Shown here: positions 34,308 through 45,042 of the stretch, one piece after another | How the letters are laid out: each line of letters starts with the position of its first letter | Position numbering within the stretch: position 1 is the stretch's first letter | Assembly (NCBI RefSeq): GCF_000005505.3 | Contig: NC_016131.3 | Span: 54,173,355 to 54,237,354 of the forward strand | Reading direction: 5' to 3' | DNA from: Brachypodium distachyon | Lineage: Eukaryota; Streptophyta; Magnoliopsida; Poales; Poaceae | DNA length: 64,000 nt | Position numbers and translations under genes: made by a program | The notes under the pieces: model-generated | What the model was told of the DNA's origin: nothing | What the model saw: only the letters and a program-made list of their open reading frames with translations | Databases searched by the model: none

Positions 34308-34749
34308 CTAGGCCAAGCTACTAGGTACAACAGACCCTCCACTGGAGGGCCCAATGACACCAGCTGGATTCAGCCGTGCCTTGTTAGTTCTCAACTTTCT
34401 AGAGGAAACAAGAGTAAAATTATCACCAGGATAATCAGGAGATAATTCCTCATGTTCAATGTCAGAACCAGCAGAAGTAGAAGAGTGTAGAGGACCAGAA
34501 ACAGGGAGAGAAACAGCAACAACATGTCTATTGGTAATCAAAGAATCTCTAGCAGTTTCAAGTTTTTGAAAAATACTAACAGTGGAGAAATTGTCATTTA
34601 AAATGAAAGCCCCCATAGTTTGAGCTCGAGAAATAATGACATCATCTCCAAGGAGAGAGAAAGAATTGGTGCGGGGGCACATACCTTCAGAGTTTTTCTT
34701 TTCCAGTAGGGCAGTGGCCTTAAGAAGAGCAGGAGCAGGGCCTTCTTGG
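34308..34749 (-). pseudogene. LINE ORF1 C-terminal remnant
   Basis: The minus-strand frame (RTNSFSLLGDDVIISRAQTM through SRKLRTNKARLNPAGVIGP) lies directly upstream of the endonuclease, where ORF1 ends in plant L1 elements. It is Ser/Pro-rich with no zinc knuckle left. The first residues of the open frame, up to 34781, lie outside the element. Confidence 0.5.
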
Positions 34750-35575
34750 TGTATGGTACAATTTGTTCTGCATCTACACAAAAACTTGTTTTTCCTAGAG
34801 TTCTTTTACTGTTAACATGGACTGTTTATTTGTAGAGCCAGGAAACAAAGACTGTTATTAGGAGGGCCAAAAGAAATACACACTTTATAGTACTAGAAGC
34901 AGGGACGAGGCGGGGGATCGGACGAAGGCTGTGCTCGAATGGGCTGCGCCAGGGGAGGAGAATTATAGCACATCAGCGAGAGTTCGTTCTGCGGATTGTC
35001 TTGGGATTGCTCGCTCGGCCGTGCAGCTGGATCATAGCACTTCGGTGCAGGAGGAGAATTAATTGTCTCACAGCACGATTCAAGCTTAACCAGGTGTATC
35101 TTGGTCAGATGGTTATCTCAAATGCAGGGGGTTTGCAGAATACGAAATTAGCATCCGGGAAGACGCGATCTACCAAGGATTCGGCCGGCGGGGGGCGGCG
35201 TTGCTCCTCCATTGGAACGCACCGGCTGGGAGGGCGGCCCGATGGATGGAGATCGGTCTGGGGTCTATCTGGGTGTTCTGCCGGCGGCTTGACGGAGATG
35301 GGCCTGGTCGTCTGGGGTCGGGCTGGGCCGGACGCACCGAAAATATATATGCATGAAAATAGAGCAGGGAAGAAATAAAGGAGGTGCTAACTCATGGACA
35401 AGGCGAAAGTTCGTAGCACTAAAGATGATTTATTGGCTTGCTGTATGGTGGCTACAGATTAAAATCAGAAGATGAAGTATGCCAGAAACCGATCATTTCA
35501 TAACTGCAGGTTGTGCCAGGATCTTTGGGAAGTTTGATATCACTTGACTAGTATTTTCGTTGTCCCAAGATGTGT
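34750..35575. repeat. Right target-site duplication and rest of segment copy D
   Basis: 34750-34761 is the right target-site duplication, and the bases that follow match copies A, B and C (ACTTGTTCCG-like). After an unrelated 34.8-35.33 kb stretch with no gene recognised, 35340-35575 again matches 5810-6010 and 27540-27740 (GAAGAAATAAA, GCACTAAAG, GAAACC-ATCATTT words in the same order). Confidence 0.65.
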
Positions 35576-35744
35576 TTTGTATTGAAAAGTCGGCTGAGGG
35601 AATTTTCGGGGGAAATAGAAATTTAAGATTTCTCAAACTTTCAAAATAAAAAACATGTACCTAGGCAGATTTATAATATCTCTCCAAATTATAAAGCGTA
35701 GCGAATTGCTCACAATGCTGCTTGGTAGTTGCGGCTTGCCACTG

Positions 35745-36790
35745 GGTTGAGGATCGACCACTGTATGAGCAATTACCTAGGCTTCATGGTCTAACTACCA
35801 AGCAGTTCATTTCTGCTGCTTCTGTTTAATCTGGTTGGAAATGCATTGATTTTTCTAGAACTTTGAGAGATGAAACTCTAGTCCTGTGGAATCAATTGGT
35901 CAGCCTATGTGCGGGTACTCAGCTTAAATCTGAGAATGATATGTGTGTATGGAAACTGATTAGATCTGGACAGTTTACAGTAGGTTCCTCGTATAGAATG
36001 TTGAAGGACAAACAAATAATGAAGTAAATATTCCTTATGTTCATCTCTAGAAGATTAAGATTCCACTTAAGGTTAAAGTCTTTCTGTCATGGAAGGAGCA
36101 GAACTGTCGCATCTTCAATCTGAAGCGAAACTTGGCGTTTGGCCTCCCGGCCTTTGGATTTGCCATTGACCCGAACTAGTACTTGTTGCTTGCTGGGGTT
36201 TTTGCACGTTCCCCTTTAAAATATGCCCTTTCGTAAATATTTTATTCCCTCTCCTTAAAGAAAAGGCAGTGCTAGCTAGCTCCTGTCTGTTCCTAAAAAA
36301 GTCTTATTTCTGTGGTTATTGTGCAAGAACAACATAGTAACAAGGGATAATCTAGTAAGGAGAGGTTGGGAATTCGCAGGGATCCACGAAATGTGAGTTT
36401 TGTGGATCTAAGGAAACTATTGATCACCTATTTTCTACATGCCCAGTTGCAAAATTCTGCTGGACTGTGGTGAGTTGTACCTTTGGTATTGGCAATGCAC
36501 CTGAGTCTATGGAGGATTTAATGAATAACTGGTTAGCCACTTAGCCAATGAAAGGATAAAGCGAACATAAATCTTATATAGCAATAGGAGTTGCCGCACT
36601 TTGTTGGAGTGTTTGGAAAAGTAGAAACAGTTCTACTTTCAAGGGACAATGCTTAAGGATCCTACTAATGTTCTTTTTCCTACCGGCCATTGGATCAACT
36701 ATTGGGTTGGACTTCAAAAGGATGATGGTTGGGTGAAACTGAAACTAGGGGTTACCAGATTATCTTGGATTACATCTGAAGTTTTCCATG
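35745..36790 (+). pseudogene. Third LINE remnant: C-terminal zinc-binding region
   Basis: In shifting plus-strand frames it encodes RPLYEQLPRLHGLTTKQF, VWKLIRSGQFTVGSSYRML and KIPLKVKVFL. After about 200 unrelated bases come LCKNNIVTRDNLVRRGW, CEFCGSKETIDHLFSTCPVA and GVAALCWSVWKSRNSSTF. The Cys/His pattern is the plant RVT zinc-binding motif. Orientation is opposite to the two larger LINEs. Stops and frameshifts are frequent. The 200-bp interruption contains KEQNCRIFN, resembling another LINE C-terminus. Confidence 0.8.
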
Positions 36791-36929
36791 CTCGATATGG
36801 ATGACAGTCGTTGGCAGGAAGAATAGCTGCAAGTTTAGCAAGTATTGTAGTGGTTTAGTTTCTGTCGCTGAGGCATCGTGGCATAATGTCTGTAAGTACT
36901 TTCATTACTATTCCTGCAAGATTTACAAA

Positions 36930-37800
36930 CTTCTAAAACACTACCGCCAAAGCGAAACCTCATTGGTTCCAACAACTAGACCCGCAATGCACGAAGTCAG
37001 CCATCCCTGACCAGAAGCCCAGCCAAACCAACTGCTGCAAGCATACTCTGCCACCGAACAAGGGCTGCAGAGGCAACGCCTCCAAGCAGGACACGACGTT
37101 CAAGGACCCCACCGTTACCCGATCCGGACGCTGAATCTGAGTTTTCACTCAGAGGCACCTTGTTTGCGAAGTGTGGATGTGGCAGGGCTGCACGATGACG
37201 CCTTCAAGACGGAAGCGGCATCCGAGGATGCCGTCGTTGCTGGCATCGACAACATCAGTCGAGGTTTTCACCCGCAGCCTCCACACTTCCACCGCAAACA
37301 CGAGCAGACAGTTCCGCAATGAGCCAGAGGGACGAAATCTTGACTAGAGGCCACCACACCACCGTGAGCGCCGACGAAGCCCGCCGCACGCAGCACAACC
37401 AACCACCAGTGGCTCGGGCGCCGCAACCGCCCCACGTACCAGGTTGGGCATCACCAACATCGGATCTGGCGACACCAACCGCAGTCCTCCATCCCTGACC
37501 GAGGAAGAGGGAAGCCACTGCTGCGGCCCGCCCGGCCCAAGCCAGGCCTAGATCGCCCCCTCCCCACCGAGACAATGGGGCCCTTGCGCCGCTTACTCGC
37601 TCTGCCTAGCCTGTGGGAACTGCCGCAGGCCATCAGCGCCATGCAAGATGAGTGAGTCTGCCCTGCCACCACCTTCCCTAGGTGTGCTCCCCCTCTGGCG
37701 GCGGTGATGGGTGGAGGGACTGGGGAGGAGCCAAGGGCCGCCGGTGGCTAGGGTTCCCCATGTGGCCAGAGGAGGGCGACGCAAGGATTGGGTGTAGTTT
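36930..37800. other. GC-rich, repeat-like region without a supported gene
   Basis: Open frames occur on both strands without known motifs. The Arg/Gly/Pro composition and position just after a LINE C-terminus suggest a LINE 3' untranslated or similar repeat. From 37.8 to 38.3 kb the sequence is AT-rich and shows nothing. Confidence 0.3.
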
Positions 37801-38319
37801 CAGACGATATTCATTGCACGTATTGAAAGAGAATCATACTTAGCTAGCTCTAAACAGGTAGGTGGTAGTCACAATAAGTGTCCCATAAACCAAGAAAGAA
37901 GGAACAAACAAAAGCAATATGTATCGATACAATATTTATGAATTAGAAAACATATAGTTGCAAAGTTAACATATAGAATAAAACATTGTGAACTTAATAC
38001 ATGCACCGAATAGTTAGTAAATTCATACACAAGGCCACAAGCTAAGGACACATAATTGTGATGGAGATTATTAAAACCACCATCACCACGGCAAACAGGA
38101 TTATAAAAATGTAGTTGTACTTGACGCTGTCCAATTTTCCCTACAAAAATGTAATAACACGAGGATTTAATTTTAGTTAGTTCTTATGTAGCAAGCCAGA
38201 ATTAATTAAATTTACTAAACCTAAGAAATATATAAATTTATTTAGTGATATGTTACTTATGTATAATAATCGTATTTTTATGGATACGTCCAAATTCAGG
38301 TAAGATAGAGTATATGTGT

Positions 38320-39330
38320 ACTAATCCAGTGAATTAGAGAAAATACCCACATTAGTGGTTATGTTTCTTTCAGATTGGTAGCGCTATTGCTAATGAGAAC
38401 TAAAAATAACCACTTTTGTGGCAGCTCGTAACTAATCGCACAAAGTGCCCGGTTCAGCACTGTTGAGGCTTCTTCTAACAAGGCAGGCCCACCCGTCGTC
38501 CCAGCGTGGCAAGAGTCGAACTCCCTCGCTAATATCCCCACAAGCCAAGGGGCAAATCAGAAAAAGGATGATGTGGCGGCTCAAGGTCCCGCACATCCTG
38601 TCGGACTCGAGCGTGACGAGCCCGGCCCAGTCGTCATTCCGAAAGCCGCCGGTCGTGGGGACGCCGTCCTCGTCGTCGGCGTGGGACTGAGAGAACTTGT
38701 ACTCGTGGGAGAGTTCGGCTCCGCCGCTGGCCCGCGTGAGAGTTCGACTCTGCCAAGGGGCAAATTAGAAAAGGCGCCATGGCTTCCTACTCCGGCAGGG
38801 GTTATATATGAGAAGAGGGATCGAGGTGGAGAGGGGGCGGTGCCGAGGGGCAGACCGCTCGCCGCGTGCGCGGGCAGCGCCGTGCAAGTCAATGCCACGG
38901 GGTGCGGGCAAGTGGCGGCGGCGGCTCGAGGCGAGCAGTGCGGCGATGGCGGCTCCCGGACAAGCAGCGCGACAAACAAGCGGCGCGGGGCGGTGCTTGC
39001 AGGCCTGCAGTGCGTCGGCGGCAACTCCCGGGCGACCGGCGAGTGCAGAGCGATAGCTGGCAGCAGTTCACGGGCACGAGGAGGAAGAAACAGGGGCAAA
39101 AGTTTTGTTTTTAATTTGCCCCTTCTCTTATGGCGATATTAATGTGGTGGTTCTGTTGTGCCATGCTGGCCCCACAGTTGGCACCGTCCTGTGAGAAGAT
39201 GCCTCAAATGCGCTGGACCGAGCACTTTGTGCGATTACCAATAGTGATACTAATCTCAAACCCTCGCCATTAATGTGTATTTTCTGTAATTTACGATTAA
39301 TCTGGTACAGTACGCATACACAGAGAAAAT
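38320..39330. mobile_element. Long inverted-repeat element with a GC-rich insert (Pack-MULE-like)
   Basis: The left arm (about 38330-38475) and the inverted right arm (about 39185-39320) share AGAAAATA, CACATTA, ATCGCACAAAGTGC and GAGGC-TCTTCT in mirrored order. The 700 bp between them is GC-rich and carries long low-complexity frames on both strands but no recognisable domain. Long arms around GC-rich sequence fit a Mutator-like element that captured gene DNA. Exact ends and a 9-bp duplication were not resolved. Confidence 0.45.
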
Positions 39331-39456
39331 GAATACATTTTGAAAGATATCAATAGGTAATTTGCACTAAAACCACGACAAATATTTAAGAACGGAGTGA
39401 GTAAATAACATGTACATTACTAAAATGCTAAATTTCAAGTTAATTTTGAACTAATA

Positions 39457-39698
39457 CTCTTCACGTTCCTATATAACAAGTTCTAGCTTTGTCCTAATTC
39501 AAATTTAACCAAGTCTTTAGAATAATCTATTAGTATCTAAATATCAAACGATTATACTATGAAAAATTATATAATGACAGATTTAATAAAAGTAACTTGG
39601 ATTTCTAGATGCTGGTAGATTTTTCTATAAACTTAGTCAAATGTAAAAATGGTTGACTTAAAACAAAGTTAGAACTTCTTATATTTAGGAACGAAGGT
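39457..39698. mobile_element. Stowaway MITE, 242 bp
   Basis: Left end CTCTTCACGTTCCTATATAA and the right end ATATTTAGGAACGAAGG form imperfect inverted repeats, each flanked by TA. A fragment of another such end (AGAACGGAGTGAG) lies at 39389-39401. Confidence 0.8.
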
Positions 39699-39710
39699 AG
39701 TACTGTCTAC

Positions 39711-40066
39711 TACCTCTATCCAGGTTTATAAGTTTGTGCGTATATCTAGATCATTAATTAGATCAACCAAATATATATTATCTCACACAAAAATTATACA
39801 ATTAGATTTGTGATTGAAAGAACTTTTCAGTGATATACTTTTTATTGTGAAACATATGTTTACTCATTTAAATTGGTTATTTTTTCGAAAATGAGGTTAA
39901 AATTGTGAGCTCTTCATCAAAATCTACCAGTAGCATTTACAAGTCTAAATTAGTTATATTAAACCCATCATGATACATATTTTCTTAGTATACTTATTTG
40001 ATATTTTAGATGTCTCGACACATTTCATAAATTTGGTCAAAAATTAATTTTTTCATTTAGGACAAA
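39711..40066. mobile_element. Stowaway-like MITE, right end missing
   Basis: Starts TA then CTACCTCTATCCAGGTTTAT and has the AT-rich body usual for this subfamily, including CATTTAGGACAAAGCTTA near 40055. The expected inverse of the left end is absent, so the element is truncated next to the GC-rich coding remnant that follows. Confidence 0.6.
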
Positions 40067-40068
40067 GC

Positions 40069-40574
40069 TTAAGAATTCGGCTCACCGGTGACATTGCCAT
40101 GGCTACCCGCTGACCCGTGAGTAGGCTGTCCGTAAGGCAAGGCACACCGATCGCTGATCCGCCCTGGAAACAAAATCCTCGGTCGTGGCATCAACACGCA
40201 AGCTAGCATGTACGTAGGATTCAACAACCAAATCACTTTGTCCGGCCAACATCTGTACGCTGCACTGCTTACAGCTTTAGTAGTAGTCAGGCAGTTAGCC
40301 ACGGCGTGGAGCGTGGCCGCCACCGCGCCTGCCGCGGCAGCGGACGCATAGACGTCGGCGTCAGCGCGGCTCATGGCGTAGTGGAGCCGCCCGGACGCCG
40401 CTTCCGTGGCGCCGCGCCTTTGCGCCGTCGGCGACGGCGTCCGCTACAGCCCTGACGTCGAGCGCGTCCCCCTGCCGTTGGAGAGCCAGGATCAACGCCG
40501 GCCCTCTCGGCGGCGTCCTCAGCCATGACGGCTACCGAGATACTACCCTCGTTCTTCCACGCCTTCTGACTCAT
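40069..40574 (-). pseudogene. Broken hypothetical gene of unknown function
   Basis: From an ATG at 40574 the frame reads MSQKAWKNEGSISVAVMAED then AAERA. One base of shift then gives a coherent ALILALQRQGDALDVRAVAD, and a second shift gives YAMSRADADVYASAAAAGAV and AATLHAVANCL, which ends at a CTGTAAGC donor-like site near 40266. The three pieces look like one Ala-rich helical protein split by two indels. No family is recognised. The long tail of the 40069-40374 frame looks non-coding. Confidence 0.4.
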
Positions 40575-41120
40575 CAGCCTTGGAAGTTGGAAGTTGGAAC
40601 TGCAAAGCGGCTGGGAACTGAAATTGTGAAGGTACGTGCGATTTAAGTAAAGCCCCTTGGGCTGGGTGGGTAGGCTGAGACTAAATTTATTTTGAGGGCA
40701 CGTCGTCGGTCAGGAGTTGGGACTCAGGAAGAGGAAAGGAAAGGAAGGCATGGCGACTAATCTACGGACGCCATATGGGGAAGTCGGGGAAGTTTCTTAT
40801 CTTCCAGGCTACTTTTCCAGTCTACACACGAACAAACAGAGCCTTCAAATCCTAGTTTTGAAAACCGGACCGGCGATCGAACCGACGTAGCTCTCAATTC
40901 CGGTTTTTCCGGTCGAACCGCTGGTTCATCGTTTAAACCGTTTTGGTTTTTTATGTATAAAATAATGTATTTTGGGTTTAATTTCGGTTCAACCAAACTA
41001 GCGAAACGGCCCAATCCAACTGCCAAAAGGCCCAGGTGGAAACGGTGGCCCATCAAGGATAGGCGCAACGTTATAAAAGGTTAAAAACAACTTTTTCCTA
41101 CCTTGGTAAGCAAACAGCCT

Positions 41121-41235
41121 TAGCCCAAGTGGCAAGCGTGGTCATCTCGTGCGTTCTCGTGGGAGGTCTTGGGTTCGATTCATGGATGCCTCAATTGTTT
41201 CACCGATTTCGTCATAAACCGATAGGTTCATCTCG
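41121..41235 (+). mobile_element. tRNA-derived SINE-like element
   Basis: TAGCCCAAGTGG (41121-41132) resembles an RNA polymerase III A box and GGTTCGATTC (41172-41181) is a B box 50 bases further on, the spacing seen in tRNA-derived SINEs. The sequence does not fold into a full tRNA. The 3' end is not defined. The upstream 40.85-41.05 kb is rich in CCGGTTT/GAACCG words of a degraded repeat. Confidence 0.45.
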
Positions 41236-41319
41236 GTTTTCTTTGTCTGGCGTGCCACGCATCGCTCTTGTTTGACTAAGGACTGTTACTGTGATTCGGA
41301 CGCCATATGGGCCAGGGGA

Positions 41320-41735
41320 TGGGGGGGGCGAGTGAGATGATCCGGCGGCGACCGTACCCTAACCCCGCGCGGCCGCGGCGGAGCGAATGTTGACGAGGCG
41401 GCACGGTGGTGTTCCATCGAGGCGTGGCGTCTCGGTGCCTGCAAATGGAAGAAACACTGACACCTGAGCCGCGACGCCGAGCGCCGCTACCAGGCCTAGG
41501 CCTACCTAGCGGAAGAAGCTCGGTTGGCAGCAGCAGAGGCGGGGAGTTCCAGTGGCGCACGCACGCTGCGCCGTGAGGAGCACGAGTCCTTTCACGCCGC
41601 CGAGAACGTGTGGACTCGGCGGCGAAGGAGGAGGAAGAGGCACATCAGCAAAACGTCTAAGATACTTGCATTGGGAGAAGCCTTATATCACGCTGGTGCC
41701 TCTGACTATGACCGGGCAATTGGAGAAATTTGACT
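41320..41735 (+). other. GC-rich coding-like remnant, unrecognised
   Basis: Plus-strand frames read RDAERRYQA and YLAEEARLAAAEAGSS, then HESFHAAENVWTRRRRRRKR and KTSKILALGEALYHAGASDY, interrupted by stops. The Ala/Glu/Arg composition suggests a helical fragment of a plant gene, but no family can be assigned. Confidence 0.3.
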
Positions 41736-42424
41736 GCTGTATTTTACAAGTTACAACTACTCTATTTATCTTTTTTCTAAGGCAATCAAGGGAAATATAT
41801 TAGTGTTTTTGAGGTCACCCACGTGAGCATGGTGGCAACGCAAGGCTCAAATAGTTCGGACACGTGCAGCGACTCGGCCCTTAGAGCACCTTCAGCAGGT
41901 TGCCTTAGGGCATCTTCAGAATTTGAACTTTTTTTCAACTTTAGGGAATGGCGAAAGTTTTTTTAGGAAATGAGGCTTTTTAGGAACTCCACAACGCGTT
42001 CCTTGCCTCGGAAAATAATCCTCGGTGCAAGAGACAACAAACCCAACTTGGCTCTATCTCCCGTCTCGAAATTGCTTCACATACGACGAAATTGCGTCCG
42101 ATGACTGCTCGATGCTTCCTTTGTCCTCGTTTACTCTGCCCCAAAGCTCCTGCTGTCTCAACCCAAGGCGCATCTGCCACGTAGCATTCGATCATACGTA
42201 TAGCACGGTTGCTGCCGTATGTATGCTTTGTTCGGCTTGTTCACTCTCTTTCCGTGCCGGCACAATTCAATCGTCAATCTGCCGAACCTTTTCATCTGGA
42301 TGACCTGGGGAGTAATAAGCGACCAGTGACTTCATACGTACACGGAGAAAAGATCATAAGTTGGGACAGCGCATGTTCATGTACGTTGTGCATATGCATA
42401 TTATAAATGATCAGGTGTGGAAAA

Positions 42425-44155
42425 CACTACTGCAAAACAACATATGTGACGAGATATTGTATTTCGCGTCCGTCACTGATGACTATCATCAGTAACGGGC
42501 CTATCACTCCCGTCACTGATGACACACCATCAGTCACGGTCGTGTGCTCGCCCATTATTGATGACCTTTTGTACCACGCCCGTCACTGATGACTTCTCAT
42601 CACTAACGGACGAACAGGACCCCTCACTGATGATCAATCATCAGTAACGGACGTGGGAGGCCCATCACTAATGATTTAATGTGAGAAATAACAAAATTCA
42701 CAAAAAACACACGTCAGTGGCGGGCTTCAAATCTAGGCCCGCCAGTGATGATCCCTAGAGACTTTTGAAGATTGAAAAAATCATAACTAATTCATAAAAA
42801 ATCATAAAAATTTGATTATTTTTGCTAAAGTCTTATTTATTTTTCTTGCTTAACACGATGGAACAATAATATCATATGTTAGCATTTGAAAAATGAACTA
42901 TATAGTACAAACTTGTTACAAAATGAACTATCAAAAGTATGAATGTATTTCAAGCCAAGTGAGATATTTTGTGAAACAACTACACTTAATATGGTTCAAA
43001 TGACACTTGTACAATTTTGCACACAAGGTAGACCATATTGATAAACTTATAAACCAATTTAGTCATATAAAATACTTGTATACTATATGAAACATGAAAA
43101 TAAAAAAAACGTGTTTGGCTTCACCAGTGACCAGTTGTAGATTTAGGCCCGTCACTGATGCCTTTTTCAGGCCCAGCCAACCCATCTAAGGCCCAACCCA
43201 CCCCGTGGCCTATAAAAACTAACCTAACCCCAAATCCCCACCTCATCTCCCCCCTGGCGCCGCCTGCCTCTCCTCCCCCCGAACTCCCTCCCTCGTCTCT
43301 CCTCCCACCCAAACTCCCTCCTCCCACCGAACCCTCATCCCTGGCGCCACCTGCCTCTCCCTCCCTCGTCTCTCCTCCACCCGAACTCCCTCCTCTCCCT
43401 TGTCTCTCCTCCCCCCGCCACCCTACATCACGTCGGCCACCATCCCCCGCCCGTCCTCCTCCCACCTCTGCCTCTTCCCCGCCACCCTAAATCACGCCGT
43501 CGGTGGTCGGGCCCGGCCACTCCGCCTCCCTACGCCATGGATCTGAGGAGGGCACCACCGGCCGCCACACCACCTACACCAACGGATCCGGTGGCACGTT
43601 AAGTTCTCTCTTCCTCTCTCTTCCTCTCTCCTCCTCTCTAACTTTCTCTCCCTCTCTCCTCTCTAACTCTCCCTCGCAGGTGTCGTGGTGACCATCTCCG
43701 CCAGATCTGGTGCCCCGGACCCCGCGAGCCGCCGGATCCCCCTCTCCCTCTCACGGTTAGTCTCTTTCTCTCTCCCTCTCTCTGATTTCTCCCTCTGACT
43801 CGCTTTCTATTTGGTTTTCTCTGAGAGTAGGAGGAGCTCGTCGTCGGAGAGGAGAGGAGGAGGAGCTCGTCGTGGGAGATCTTTTTTAGTTTCAGGTTCA
43901 TTTTCATTAGTTTGGATCTGTAATGCTTATGTGATTCAATCTTTGGATCTCTGATGCTTTTGTGATTTGTATGTATTCTCATTCCGGAATGGGTGTTTTT
44001 TTGATTCGTATGAATTCTCATTCCGACGACTGGAACGGGTGGGGTGCTTGCGAAAGTGGGTGCTTTTCTTAAAAAATCGTGAAAAAGTTTTTAGTGTCGG
44101 TCGTGGTGTTGTTGCCCGCTTTCGACCGACGCTAATACCCGTTTCTGTAGTAGTG
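42425..44155. mobile_element. CACTA-type element, non-autonomous, 1.7 kb
   Basis: Left end CACTACTGCAAAAC and right end, read inversely, CACTACTACAGAAAC agree at most of the terminal positions. The outer flanks are AAA and AAG, so the 3-bp duplication is imperfect. Left subterminal repeats of GTCACTGATGA and CATCAGTAACGG recur between 42470 and 42670; the right end has a GTCGGTCG/CGACCGAC inverted pair instead. The interior (43.15-43.75 kb) is Pro/Ser-rich CT-repeat sequence and 43.5-43.6 kb has a short ATG frame (MDLRRAPPAATPP). No transposase is present. Confidence 0.65.
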
Positions 44156-44157
44156 AA

Positions 44158-44440
44158 GAATGATGAAGTTGTAGGTTTGGAAATAAACATCGCTCATCTT
44201 GGGGTGTTATACTCTCGCTCCATAACAGAAGGCGACATTGTTCAATGGCCCGCAGCTCCTGGCGTCCTTAAAACTCTCCTGCGTCTTCAATATGGACTGA
44301 CTGTTACAGCAATCTACGCAGATACTTACTGATTTTACTAATTGTGCAAACTACATGCACCGCCTGTTGTGTATACACTAACTGGTTTTGTCCTGATGCC
44401 TCCAAAACCTATAGTACGTGTGTGTGGTGCAACTTGTTCC
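44158..44440 (+). repeat. Segment copy C, with a coding-like end
   Basis: Matches 5377-5660, sharing GTAGGTTTGGAAATAAAC, CTTGGGGTGTTATACTCTCG and AGATACTTACTGATTTTACT. Here the plus-strand frame stays open through VVGLEINIAHLGVLYSRSI, GDIVQWPAAPGVLKTLLRLQ and ends YGLTVTAIYADTY at 44332, so it may be the least damaged version of a terminal exon. The protein is not recognised. It starts two bases after the CACTA element. Confidence 0.55.
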
Positions 44441-44454
44441 GAATCTGAAGCGAC

Positions 44455-44800
44455 CGCCCCCGTATACGGGTTCGATCTCTGTGCTTTAGTGCTAGTCCTT
44501 GGATTGACTCACTAGCACACACAGTTTCAAGATGTAATATCATAGAACAAAGGTCTCAATATTACAACGTATCATCTAGAATTTAAAAGATACTTACAAC
44601 TCGCATAACCTCACGGGTTAGCTGGAAATAAAACAACTGTTTAGCAGCGGAAAACGGAAGATACAAGGGCATATCAACACCACGGTGAGAGCTATGACAT
44701 GTGCGGCACCAAGGAATCGCCTTTCGATTATGAAAATATGACCCTGAGGCCTGAAGATCGACTTTCAGCGTCATACGGGTCACACCACTGGCAGGCACTA
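44455..44800 (-). mobile_element. LTR-retrotransposon end fragment
   Basis: Read on the minus strand this ends GGGGGCGGTCGCTTCA after a GAACCCGTATACGGGG hairpin-like stretch and is preceded by a region with repeated AT-rich words, resembling the 3' end of a Gypsy LTR and its flank. No LTR start or partner was found. The assignment is tentative. Confidence 0.3.
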
Positions 44801-45042
44801 ACTATGCAAAAAACATATATGGACAGTGATTTATTTGATAGCTTATCACAATTCAAATCAGGGAGTAATTCAGGAGTTTGCCCTAATAAAATAGCCATAA
44901 TATCAGCCCAAAGAAAGCTGTATCAGGAACAAGACAACCGTTGGTTATTGGTTAGTACCGATCGAGCAACACAAGCCAGACGAGACAACGACGGAAGGTA
45001 GAAAAGACAGAGATAGCAAGGGAATAAATAACTTGCACACAC

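Larger units (their letters stand above)
30249..34749 (-). mobile_element. L1-type LINE, 4.5 kb, with a 12-bp target-site duplication
   Basis: The element is bounded by TGTATGGTACAA on both sides. On the minus strand it runs from an ORF1 remnant through endonuclease, RT and zinc-binding domain to a 3' UTR and poly(A). It inserted into a copy of the repeated segment found at 5.6 and 27.4 kb, where the uninterrupted sequence reads TGTGTGGTACAACTTGTTC. The missing N-terminal part of ORF1 marks it as 5'-truncated. Confidence 0.92.

Noticed and set aside
41121..41181. Candidate tRNA gene
   Set aside because: A and B box-like motifs are present, but acceptor and anticodon stems do not pair, so it was listed as SINE-like instead.
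43158..43490. Pro/Ser-rich 110-codon frame in the CACTA element
   Set aside because: It is produced by CT-rich degenerate repeats of CTCCCTC-type words, not by a protein-like sequence.
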